Origin: Halomonas sp. SpR1
GTDB taxonomy: Bacteria; Pseudomonadota; Gammaproteobacteria; Pseudomonadales; Halomonadaceae
Assembly (NCBI RefSeq): GCF_031010175.1
Contig: NZ_JAUAMB010000006.1
Coordinates: 1 to 64,000, forward strand
DNA length: 64,000 bases
Direction of reading: 5' to 3'
Position numbers and translations under genes: made by a program. The notes beneath the pieces were generated by a model, which saw only the letters and a list, made by a program, of their open reading frames with translations, was not told where the DNA came from and made no database searches. Of the stretch, positions 56,963-64,000 are shown one piece after another (the stretch's first letter is position 1; every line of letters begins with the position of its first letter).

Positions 56963-58360
56963 TTAGCAGATAAAGACTTGGTTTTTACCCGCCATTTTGG
57001 CCAGATACATGCCTTGATCCGCCCTTTCAAATAGCTGGCGAGGCTGGTCGCCGGGCTGTAATAGGGTGAGTCCGATACTAACCGTTAAATGACCGGCGAT
57101 GGGGAAGGTGTGTTGCTCCACGCTGCGGCAGAGCCGGTTAGCCAGCTTCAAGCTGGCGTCTTGGCCAAGCTCCTTGGATATGATGACGAACTCTTCGCCT
57201 CCCCAGCGACCAAGGTGGTCATCAGCTCTCAGCGTCTCCTGCACTAACTGCGCTATATCACACAAGATATCATCCCCGACGGCATGGCCATAGGTGTCGT
57301 TAATATTTTTAAAATCATCAATATCAAACATCAACATGGCGAAACTGACGGAGGAGAGGATTAAATCCTCGATCACCAGCTCTGTATAGTAGCGGTTCCA
57401 GCATTTTGTTAAGGGATCGGTATGGGCCAGACCCTCAAGGCGTTGATTTGTTTTGGTTAACTGGCGATTTAGGTGAACGACCTCATGGGCCGTTATGGCC
57501 ACTGCTATATCGTCAGCCAGTTCTATGATCATGGAAGCTTCCAGAGGCATCCAATAGCTTAAGGCGTCTTTAAACTTTGTATCAGCCACTAGCGCAGGGA
57601 GAAGCGGCTGCTGGCGAAACAGTAGCAACCAGCCTAGGGAGGCATTCGCGACACTAAGAGGGGCAGCCAAGCCGCCTTGGCAACTGCCATCCAGCTCGGC
57701 AATTTCGTCATGGGCGTTCTGCTGGTTCAACTGCTGTAATTGATGAAATAGCCGGGGCTTGGAGGGGCATTCGCCAAAGCAGTGGAGATCGCCCTGATAA
57801 GCCAGCGCTATGCCTTTGGCCTGAAAAATATCGCACCAGCTGGCGCCATGATGCTGCAAAATATCGTCGATGGAAGTGAGTCGTTTAATATCCCGGGAGA
57901 GCAGTCTGCGGCGAGACTTTAAACTTGATTGGCGAGCGGCCATGCGCTCTGCTTTTAACAGGCGTAAACGTTGGGATGCGATGTCGACGAGTAGCTGGAT
58001 CCACTCGCTAGGCCCAGCGTGAACCGCAGGTGGATGACCAATGTACCCCCACACCTCATGTTCGCCCTTTAGCTCATAAAGTTGCAGGTCTGAAGCAGCT
58101 AGGTCGTCGTAACAGCGAATGGTGAGCAGTTCGTGATGGGAGGCCAGCGTACTTTCCAGCGGGTAACAGTATGCCAACCTGAGATCGTCTGTGCTTAAGC
58201 GGCGATAGAGTGCCACTGGTTGACCCTGAGTAAGCGCGTGGAGCGTTTTAGCCAGCAGTTCAAAAAGCTCCAGAGGCGTAGCCGAGCCGCATAGTAGCGC
58301 CAGCTTTTGACACAGGTTGTCGAGATTTTGCACCGATGGAGATAGTGTGCCACTCATCAT
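56963..58360 (-). CDS. Diguanylate cyclase with degenerate phytochrome-like GAF-PHY sensor
   Basis: The 465-residue protein ends in a GGDEF domain (about 305-465): DPLTKCWNRYY, FDIDDFKNINDTYGH and the active site GGEEF (387-391). An RxxD product-inhibition site (378-381) lies five residues before it, so it should make c-di-GMP. The N-terminal 290 residues resemble a GAF (about 30-135, WGYIGHPPAVHAGPSEW) and a PHY domain (about 150-285, ALAYQGDLHCFGECPS and GGLAAPLSVANASLGWLLLF). I see no PAS domain and no clear chromophore-binding Cys. GAGGAG precedes the start by six bases. Confidence 0.85.
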   Translation of the reverse strand: MMSGTLSPSVQNLDNLCQKLALLCGSATPLELFELLAKTLHALTQGQPVALYRRLSTDDLRLAYCYPLESTLASHHELLTIRCYDDLAASDLQLYELKGEHEVWGYIGHPPAVHAGPSEWIQLLVDIASQRLRLLKAERMAARQSSLKSRRRLLSRDIKRLTSIDDILQHHGASWCDIFQAKGIALAYQGDLHCFGECPSKPRLFHQLQQLNQQNAHDEIAELDGSCQGGLAAPLSVANASLGWLLLFRQQPLLPALVADTKFKDALSYWMPLEASMIIELADDIAVAITAHEVVHLNRQLTKTNQRLEGLAHTDPLTKCWNRYYTELVIEDLILSSVSFAMLMFDIDDFKNINDTYGHAVGDDILCDIAQLVQETLRADDHLGRWGGEEFVIISKELGQDASLKLANRLCRSVEQHTFPIAGHLTVSIGLTLLQPGDQPRQLFERADQGMYLAKMAGKNQVFIC

Positions 58361-58434
58361 GAATGACTCCTCAAGCGCCGCGCTTCAGCGTTTAGCATAG
58401 CCACTCGCCCGGAACTGCTAAGCGAAAACTCGAA

Positions 58435-58486
58435 ATTGAATTAATGATTCAATCAAAAGGTGAACCGTTATTCAACTATTATTGAA
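58435..58486. promoter_or_regulatory. Two operator-like palindromes between the GGDEF gene and the HTH gene
   Basis: ATTGAAT-N5-ATTCAAT (58435-58453) is a perfect 7-bp palindrome. TTCAA-N6-TTGAA (58471-58486) has the same half-site TTGAA in the opposite order. They lie in the divergent promoter region just before the HTH regulator's ATG at 58508, where an autoregulatory operator would be expected. Confidence 0.55.
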
Positions 58487-58507
58487 CAATCGCTTCACAT
58501 TGGCGGC

Positions 58508-58918
58508 ATGAATGAAAAAATCATGTTCGCCGAGCGTTTGAAAGCGGCACTAGAAGCAGCCGGGTACGAAGCGCGGCCTTCAGTGCTTGAGCGGGAATTT
58601 AACCTTCGCTATTGGGGAAAGCCAATTACGTTTCAGGCCGTAAGGCGTTGGCTGCGCGGTGACTCAATCCCCAGTCAGGATAAGCTCCAGGTGTTGTCCC
58701 GCTGGTTGTTAGTCGATCCGCACCACCTCCGCTATGGCGGTAGCAACGCTTATAATGTCAGTGAACCTCCCGCCAACTGGGACATGTCATCGACCAATGA
58801 AGAGCGCCAGTTGCTGTCGCTCTACCGTGGGCTGCCTGCTGCTCAGCGAAAAGTGGTGCGCGATATCCTGGAGACCTTCGCCAAGGCACATCCGCCGGTG
58901 AATGGCCGGAACGACTAA
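58508..58918 (+). CDS. XRE-like helix-turn-helix transcriptional regulator
   Basis: A 136-residue-class DNA-binding protein. After MNEKIMFAERLKAALEAAGY the region ITFQAVRRWLRGDSIPSQDKLQVLSRWL (interrupted view, about 40-68) looks like a phage-repressor-type helix-turn-helix. A C-terminal helical segment (EERQLLSLYRGLPAAQRKVV) may dimerise. I choose the ATG at 58508 because the open frame back to GTG 58460 crosses the palindromic operator candidates and adds residues unlike the family. It is divergent from the diguanylate cyclase and may control it. Confidence 0.75.
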   Translation: MNEKIMFAERLKAALEAAGYEARPSVLEREFNLRYWGKPITFQAVRRWLRGDSIPSQDKLQVLSRWLLVDPHHLRYGGSNAYNVSEPPANWDMSSTNEERQLLSLYRGLPAAQRKVVRDILETFAKAHPPVNGRND

Positions 58919-58956
58919 CTGGGCTCTCGCCAGCTAGCTATATTTCATGAGGTTGG

Positions 58957-61134
58957 CTAGGCGTCACTCTTTTTTTCACTGTGTTTTTTCGCTGCGTTGT
59001 CACCGCGCCGCCAATTGAAGTAGCGCTTCAATAGTGCCAGCACCCGCTCGGGTTTATGAGCATTCTTCCACACTCCTGCCGTAGCTTTGGCTGCCTCGCC
59101 CAGCGTGGGGTAGGGGTGAATGGTGCCCAGCAGCTTGTTGAGGCCCAGGCCGTGCTTCATGGCGATGGTAAATTCGCCTAGCCACTCACCAGCGTTTTCG
59201 GCCACGATGGTGGCTCCCAGGATTTTGTCTTTGCCAGGTACGGTAAGCACCTTAATAAAGCCCTGGGTCGCGCCTTCGGCAATGGCGCGGTCACTTTCGC
59301 TCATGGCGTAGCGGGTGATCTCAAAGGCAACACCTTGTGCCTTGGCCTCTTTTTCGTTTAACCCAACCCTCGCCACTTCCGGCTGCGTATAGGTGACCGC
59401 AGGCATATAGCGATAATCCACCGCAAAGCTTTTCAGTTCGCCAAACAGCGCATTGACCGCCGCGTGCCACGCCTGGTGCGCGGCGGCGTGAGTAAGCTGA
59501 TAAGGCCCGGCTAAATCACCACAGGCCCAGATATTAGGTAGGCGAGTTTGCAGCCGCTCGTTAAGTTCAAGGGTGCCCGCTTGGGTGGTCGTGATGCCCA
59601 GCGCTTCTAGCCCTAAGCCCTCAACATTGGCCTGGCGCCCCACGCTCACCAGCAAATAGTCAAAGGGGAGCAGCTTGCGCTCGCCATGATGCTCCACCGC
59701 TAGCTGATAGCCGCGATCCTCGTTAAGAACTTCCATCGCTTTGGCGTCGGTCATCACCATCACACCTTCGTCAACCAGGGTGCTTTCAGCCAGCTCACCG
59801 ACCTCTGGATCTTCGCGGCCCAGAAGTTGGGAAAGCCCTTCCACCAGCGTAACCTGACTGCCCAAACGGGCGAAGCTCTGGCTTAGCTCGCAGCCAATCG
59901 CACCGCCGCCAAGCACTACCAAGCGTCTGGGTAGTTCTGTCAGTGACCATAGGTTTTCAGAGGTGAGCACGGGAGCATGTTCAATACCTGCTAGCGATGG
60001 CACTTTGGGGCGGGCGCCGGTGGCCAGTACGATATGGCGAGCGGTCAGGGTTTTATCGCCCACCTGGACTTCCCATGGCGAAGTGAGCTTGGCGTGCTCC
60101 TGGTACACCTCAACGCCCAGGCCACGATAGCGCTCCACGCTGTCGTGGGGTTCGATATCGCTAATCGCCTGATGCACATGGCCCATCACCTTGGCAAAGT
60201 CGATCTCTGGCTCGCTGGAGGTCACTCCGAAGCGGTGGGCGCTACGTATCTCATGGGCGGCACGGGCAGCGCGAATGAGTGCTTTGGAAGGGACGCAGCC
60301 GGTGTTTAAACAGTCGCCACCCATTTTATGTTTTTCCACCAACGCTACCTTGGCTTTTACCGCGCTGGCGATATAGCTGGTGACCAGGCCGGCTGAACCA
60401 CCACCGATCACCACAATGTCGTAGTCAAAGCGCGCTGGCCGCGTAAAGCCTTTATAAGCCTTGCGCTGCTGCACCAGCAGTACAATGCGCCGAGCGATCC
60501 AGGGGAAGACGGCAAGCAGTAAAAACGACGCGATAAGCGTGGGTGAAAGGATGCCGCCCAGGCTCTCTAAATCACCTAGCTGCCCACCCGCATTTACATA
60601 GATAGTGGTGCCGGGCAGCATGGCGACTTGGCTTACCCAGTAAAAGGTGACAGTCTTGATCCGCGTCAGGCCCATCACCAGGTTGATCATAAAAAACGGA
60701 AACACCGGCACTAAACGCAGGGTGAAAAGATACAGGGCACCGTCGCGCTCGACACCGCGATTCACAGCGGCAAATTGGCGCGGAAAGCGCTTCTCAATGG
60801 GTTTTTGAAATAAAAAACGCGAGAGTAGGAAGGCCAGGGTGGCGCCCAATGTGCTGGCAAAGGAGATAATCAGCAGCCCCCAGCCGAGCCCAAACAGGGC
60901 GCCACCCAGCAGGGTTAACAGCGTGGCGCCAGGGAGTGAAAGGGCCGTCATCACGACATAAACGGCAAAGAAGATGCCCGCCACCTGCCAAGGGTGTTGG
61001 TTAAACGCTGCCTGAAAGTCGTTCTGGTACGCCTTGAGGGTGTCCAGGGTGAACCATTGGTGGGCCCCGCTCAGGAAAAACACGCCAATGGCAATGATCA
61101 GTAGCGCGGCAATCAGTAAACGTTGTCGGGTCAC
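58957..61134 (-). CDS. Fusion of TVP38/DedA-type membrane domain and FAD-NAD(P) disulfide oxidoreductase
   Basis: A 725-residue fusion. Residues 1-225 form a TVP38/TMEM64 (SNARE-associated/DedA-like) membrane domain with five to six hydrophobic segments and the family pattern FTLRLVPVFPFFMIN. Residues 236-715 form a class I pyridine nucleotide-disulfide oxidoreductase: FAD site IGGGSAG (243-249), redox cysteines C275 and C280 in CLNTGC, second nucleotide fold VVLGGGAIGCEL and the catalytic H673/E680 pair. There is no HMA domain or C-terminal Cys pair, so it is not a true mercuric reductase. The substrate is unknown. Confidence 0.9.
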   Translation of the reverse strand: MTRQRLLIAALLIIAIGVFFLSGAHQWFTLDTLKAYQNDFQAAFNQHPWQVAGIFFAVYVVMTALSLPGATLLTLLGGALFGLGWGLLIISFASTLGATLAFLLSRFLFQKPIEKRFPRQFAAVNRGVERDGALYLFTLRLVPVFPFFMINLVMGLTRIKTVTFYWVSQVAMLPGTTIYVNAGGQLGDLESLGGILSPTLIASFLLLAVFPWIARRIVLLVQQRKAYKGFTRPARFDYDIVVIGGGSAGLVTSYIASAVKAKVALVEKHKMGGDCLNTGCVPSKALIRAARAAHEIRSAHRFGVTSSEPEIDFAKVMGHVHQAISDIEPHDSVERYRGLGVEVYQEHAKLTSPWEVQVGDKTLTARHIVLATGARPKVPSLAGIEHAPVLTSENLWSLTELPRRLVVLGGGAIGCELSQSFARLGSQVTLVEGLSQLLGREDPEVGELAESTLVDEGVMVMTDAKAMEVLNEDRGYQLAVEHHGERKLLPFDYLLVSVGRQANVEGLGLEALGITTTQAGTLELNERLQTRLPNIWACGDLAGPYQLTHAAAHQAWHAAVNALFGELKSFAVDYRYMPAVTYTQPEVARVGLNEKEAKAQGVAFEITRYAMSESDRAIAEGATQGFIKVLTVPGKDKILGATIVAENAGEWLGEFTIAMKHGLGLNKLLGTIHPYPTLGEAAKATAGVWKNAHKPERVLALLKRYFNWRRGDNAAKKHSEKKSDA

Positions 61135-61200
61135 AATAAAAGCTCCAGCGCTAATAAGATCGGTATCGGTGATTACTAAGTGAACAGAGCGTCCGTTTCC

Positions 61201-61815
61201 TTACATTGACATGGAGACACCTTTCCAGCGCTGCCAGTCTTCGGGGCGATCCACATCCCAAATTGTTTCGGGATAGGCGGCGCTCAGTCCCAGCAGTTTA
61301 ATGCGCTGCCGAGTAGTGCTCAGCACGCCTTGGGTACCCCATGGAATATCTTCAAACAGGGCGGGGTAGTCTTGCTGGGTGCCCACAAAGCCGTAGCCGC
61401 CATCTTCGGCGGGTAACAGCACCACATCAAAGCTGGCCAGCTGTTGCGCGCAGGTAGTAATCAGTGTGCTGGTAATGCTCGGGCAGTCGCTGCCCATCAG
61501 CATGGCAGGCCCTGGCGTGCTGTTCAGGGCATAGCGAACCCGCGCGCCTAAATCACCCTCTGGCTGGGCGCGCAGCGTCACACCAAACGCTTCGCGAAGC
61601 TCGATAAATAGTGGGTGTGCGTGATCAAGCGCCGTCCATAGCGTGACGTTTTCGGCAGGTAGCGCTTTGCAGGCGCTGGCGACGCAGTGGCGTACCAGCT
61701 CCGCGTGGGCATTGGCAGCCCCTTCAAAACCTAGCAGGGGGGCCAGACGCGTTTTAGCCTGCCCCGCCAGCGGCGCTTTGGCGAGCAGGTGCAGGTGGGG
61801 TGTTTCAGCGGGCAT
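61201..61815 (-). CDS. Glycosyltransferase-like protein 1, rSAM/selenodomain-associated (DUF2064)
   Basis: A 204-residue GT-A-like nucleotidyl/glycosyl transferase of the DUF2064/TIGR04282 type. It starts LLAKAPLAGQAKTRLAPLLG, resembling the sugar-nucleotide binding loop, and has LMGSDCPSIT (about 105-114) and PAEDGGYGFVG (about 135-145), which would hold the metal. It overlaps the next glycosyltransferase gene by 11 bases. The family co-occurs with radical SAM and selenium-related genes and has been linked to arsenosugar synthesis; neither is proven here. Confidence 0.85.
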   Translation of the reverse strand: MPAETPHLHLLAKAPLAGQAKTRLAPLLGFEGAANAHAELVRHCVASACKALPAENVTLWTALDHAHPLFIELREAFGVTLRAQPEGDLGARVRYALNSTPGPAMLMGSDCPSITSTLITTCAQQLASFDVVLLPAEDGGYGFVGTQQDYPALFEDIPWGTQGVLSTTRQRIKLLGLSAAYPETIWDVDRPEDWQRWKGVSMSM

Positions 61816-62515
61816 CGCGATACTCCTTGGCGAGTTGGGTTGCGCTCACGCCGCGCCAGTAGCGATAGCGCAGTCGCCACATAAGGCGGATGGTTTTCCA
61901 AGCGCCGAACTCATCCCAGCGCCTTCCTGAGCTTACCACTTGTGCCCGCAAGCAGGCTGGGGAAGAGCGCTTTTTGAGTCGTTTAGAGAGCTCAATATCT
62001 TCCATTAGCGGTTGTTCGGGAAAGCCGCCGACGGCCTTGAAGCTGGCGGCGCGTACAAATATGCCCTGGTCGCCGGTGGCGATGCCGGTTAACCGCGAGC
62101 GCTGATTCATCATCCAACTCACCACGGGCAGCCAGCGGCTGCGGCCTGAAAGCTTAATATCAAAGCGCCCCCAGGCGTGGTGGATGAGCGCTTGGGGTAT
62201 CTGCTCAACGCTACCCTCGGGCAACTGGGTATCCGCATGCAGGAAAAGCAGCATGGGCGCACTGGCATGCTGTGCGCCCAGGTTCATTTGTAGTGCTCGC
62301 CCTGGTGGGCTACTGAGCACACGGTCAGCCAGCGGTGTGGCGATGCGAACGCTGTCATCGCCACTACCGCCATCGACCACAATCACTTCGAACTGTGTCG
62401 AAAGGTGCTGGGCGCGCAGAGATTGCAGTGGCACCAGGGCTGCTTCAATACCGGCGGCCTCGTTAAGCATGGGAATAATGATGCTTAGCTGAGGCGCTGG
62501 GTCAGCCGAGCTCAA
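61805..62515 (-). CDS. Glycosyltransferase 2, rSAM/selenodomain-associated (TIGR04283)
   Basis: A family 2 glycosyltransferase with LSIIIPMLNEAAGIE, VIVVDGGSGDDS, LFLHADTQLP and GDQGIFVR, ending in an MEDIEL motif region. I place the start at TTG 62515 (236 residues) because a perfect GGAGG (62524-62528 on the minus strand) lies eight bases upstream and the catalytic domain begins 11 residues later. An ATG at 62542 has no ribosome site and would overlap the ABC gene by 41 bases instead of 14. It probably acts together with its partner at 61201. Confidence 0.85.
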   Translation of the reverse strand: MSSADPAPQLSIIIPMLNEAAGIEAALVPLQSLRAQHLSTQFEVIVVDGGSGDDSVRIATPLADRVLSSPPGRALQMNLGAQHASAPMLLFLHADTQLPEGSVEQIPQALIHHAWGRFDIKLSGRSRWLPVVSWMMNQRSRLTGIATGDQGIFVRAASFKAVGGFPEQPLMEDIELSKRLKKRSSPACLRAQVVSSGRRWDEFGAWKTIRLMWRLRYRYWRGVSATQLAKEYRDAR

Positions 62516-63164
62516 TGATTGATCCTCCCGCCGCCTTGGCATCCGCGTGGTCGTGGGTGACCAGCAGTGCAGGCAGGCCTGCTTCACGCAGTTGGCTAAA
62601 TACCAGCGAACGCATTTCCTGGCGCAGCGCCGTATCCAGCTTGGAAAACGGCTCGTCCAGTAGCACCGCTCTCGGCTTGGAGAGCAGCAGACGCATCAAC
62701 GCCACCCGCGCCTGTTGACCGCCGGAAAGGGTAGCCGGGTCGCGGGCTTCAAAGCCTGTCAGCCCCACTTGTTCAAGCGCTTGGGTGACCTGCTGGCGTT
62801 TATCGTGAACCTGGCGAGGTAGCCCAAAGCGCAAGTTGCCGCCCACGCTGAGGTGCGGAAACAGCAGCGGATCCTGAAATAACAGCCCTATGCCACGTTT
62901 TTCAGCAGGCAGAGTGTCCAGGCGCTGTTCATCAAGGAAGAGTTGGCCCTGGGCTTTGAAGGCGGGCGACAGAAAGCCCGCCAAGTAAGCCAGCAGGGTT
63001 GATTTACCTGAACCCGAAGGGCCCATTACGGTTAATACTTCCCCCGGCTGGATAACGCTTTCGATGGCTAGCAGCGTCTCGCCATGTAGCGAAATAGTCA
63101 GTTGCTTGATGTGAAGTTGCTTAGTGTGCAACTGATGGGTGTGAAAATTAGCATTCGCTGTCAT
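62502..63164 (-). CDS. ynjD: ABC transporter ATP-binding protein, YnjD type
   Basis: A 220-residue ATPase close to E. coli YnjD: Walker A MGPSGSGKST (about 48-57), LLFQDPLLFPHLSVGGNL with the Q-loop, signature TLSGGQQARVAL (about 145-156), Walker B AVLLDEPFSKLD and the switch VTHDHADA. The N-terminus is unusual for its His/Gln-rich repeats (HTHQLHTKQLHIKQL). The start overlaps the permease stop as ATGA. The substrate of YnjBCD systems is not established; thiamine or sulfur compounds have been suggested from the relationship to ThiPQ. Confidence 0.85.
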   Translation of the reverse strand: MTANANFHTHQLHTKQLHIKQLTISLHGETLLAIESVIQPGEVLTVMGPSGSGKSTLLAYLAGFLSPAFKAQGQLFLDEQRLDTLPAEKRGIGLLFQDPLLFPHLSVGGNLRFGLPRQVHDKRQQVTQALEQVGLTGFEARDPATLSGGQQARVALMRLLLSKPRAVLLDEPFSKLDTALRQEMRSLVFSQLREAGLPALLVTHDHADAKAAGGSIIELG

Positions 63165-64000
63165 ACCACTCCTCGCATATTGCGCCGCTTAGCCCACACT
63201 AATCGCGGTACCAATAGCGCCAAGCTAAAGCCGATAAAGGGCAGTAGCGCCTGTAGTAACCCCAGTACGGCAATTAGGCGTCGGTTGCCGCCGGAGGCCA
63301 TGGCAACGGCCTCGGTGGTAATGGTGGGAACGCGCCCGCCACCCAGCAACAGCGTGGGCAAATATTGGCCAATACTCACCGCTAAACTGACCGCGCAGGC
63401 GGTGAGCAGAGGGGCCAGCAGCAGCGGCAGACGGATCCGCCAAAAAGCCCGCCAGGGGCCCACCCCAAGAGAGTGAGCAACCTGCACCCAGCGTGGATCC
63501 AGGCGCCGATAGGCTTCGGACAGCGACAGGTATAGATAAGGCGCCACAAACAGCAAGTGGGCCGCCACAACTAACGCCAACTGGGGGCGAACGCTAATAC
63601 TCTCCGCAGCGACCACTAAGCCAAACAGAAAAGCGACTTGAGGCACGATAAGTGGAAGGTACAGCAGCCACTGGGAGCGGCTGACTGGTAAATGGTGGCG
63701 CACTGCGTTCTCGAGGGTTGCCACCACCAGCACGGCGGCAATCAGGGTCGCGGCTAGCCCCACGCTGAGTGTATTCAGCAGTGGTGTGGTCACGCTAGGC
63801 AAAATGCGCTGCCAGTGATCGAGGGTAAACGTGCCGGGGAGGGCGTCTGGGAAGCGCCAGAAACCGGCCACGGAAAAGATCACCAGCCCGCCAATCGCGC
63901 TAATGGCCATCAGTGTTGAGGTTGCCAGCAACACACGGCCGCTAATGGCAACCACCATCGAACCGGAGCTTCTTGCCCCATTGACCAACCAGCCTTGGCT
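63161..64000 (-). CDS. ynjC: ABC transporter permease, YnjC type (5' end outside window)
   Basis: The visible 279 residues are the C-terminal half of a binding-protein-dependent permease, with six hydrophobic segments and an EAA loop (EAYRRLDPRWVQVAHSLGVG). The frame is open through the right edge, and residues before the TTG at 63988 are still in frame. E. coli YnjC is a double-length fused permease of about 511 residues, so the gene probably continues beyond the window with a first permease half, and a substrate-binding protein gene (YnjB-like) may follow there. Confidence 0.82.
   Translation of the reverse strand, partial: SQGWLVNGARSSGSMVVAISGRVLLATSTLMAISAIGGLVIFSVAGFWRFPDALPGTFTLDHWQRILPSVTTPLLNTLSVGLAATLIAAVLVVATLENAVRHHLPVSRSQWLLYLPLIVPQVAFLFGLVVAAESISVRPQLALVVAAHLLFVAPYLYLSLSEAYRRLDPRWVQVAHSLGVGPWRAFWRIRLPLLLAPLLTACAVSLAVSIGQYLPTLLLGGGRVPTITTEAVAMASGGNRRLIAVLGLLQALLPFIGFSLALLVPRLVWAKRRNMRGVV

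Noticed and set aside
58957-61134. Calling the fusion protein a mercuric reductase
   Set aside because: It lacks the N-terminal metal-binding HMA domain and the C-terminal vicinal cysteines, and no mer genes are nearby.

Overview
The window is chromosomal DNA from a gammaproteobacterium, most likely Halomonas or a close relative (Oceanospirillales). The class is secure from gene order: ftsY-ftsE-ftsX-rpoH, coaBC-dut-algC-argB-slmA, rpsB-tsf-pyrH-frr-uppS-cdsA-dxr-rseP-bamA-skp-lpxD-fabZ-lpxA-lpxB-rnhB-dnaE-accA-tilS, ppx facing rho, and ubiD-fre. The genus is inferred from overall resemblance and is less certain. Coding density is high and many genes overlap by the ATGA type. No tRNA, rRNA, CRISPR array, insertion sequence or prophage was found.

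Layout. 0-3.9 kb: cell division and SRP receptor genes, then the heat-shock sigma factor gene rpoH behind a near-perfect sigma-E promoter. 4-8.8 kb (minus): the coaBC-dut-algC-argB-slmA block. 9-15.4 kb: radC, the L28/L33 ribosomal protein pair, mutM, rlmI, a thioesterase, alanine dehydrogenase, slyX and a membrane-anchored cold-shock-domain protein. 15.5-23.3 kb (minus): map-glnD-dapC-(ArsC-like)-dapD-dapE and a small hypothetical gene, which combines lysine/peptidoglycan precursor synthesis with PII uridylylation. 23.6-44.6 kb (plus): a long envelope and translation supercluster that makes S2, EF-Ts, UMP kinase, ribosome recycling factor, undecaprenyl-PP, CDP-diacylglycerol, the isoprenoid precursor MEP, BamA, Skp and lipid A, and ends with DNA polymerase III alpha, acetyl-CoA carboxylase alpha and TilS. 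44.6-50.3 kb: ppx (minus) and rho, ubiD, fre (plus). The usual trxA gene next to rho is absent.

The accessory part starts at about 50.3 kb. It holds a 42-residue membrane protein, then a DAHP synthase gene preceded by two successive short reading frames rich in Phe/Tyr/Trp codons, the first followed by a hairpin. I read this as a double attenuation leader for the entry step of aromatic amino acid synthesis. Then come two lipoproteins, a glyoxalase, a SelD-N-terminal-type flavoprotein, a diguanylate cyclase with a phytochrome-like but apparently chromophore-less sensor part, a small regulator with palindromic operator candidates, a TVP38/flavoprotein fusion, two rSAM/selenodomain-associated glycosyltransferase-like proteins and a YnjCD-type ABC transporter that runs off the right edge.

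A structural theme runs through the non-coding gaps: many contain short imperfect tandem duplications of 12-16 bp (2 to 8 copies), several beginning at the stop codon of the upstream gene. The window also opens inside a perfect 22-copy hexamer repeat that encodes a Glu-Pro tract in FtsY.
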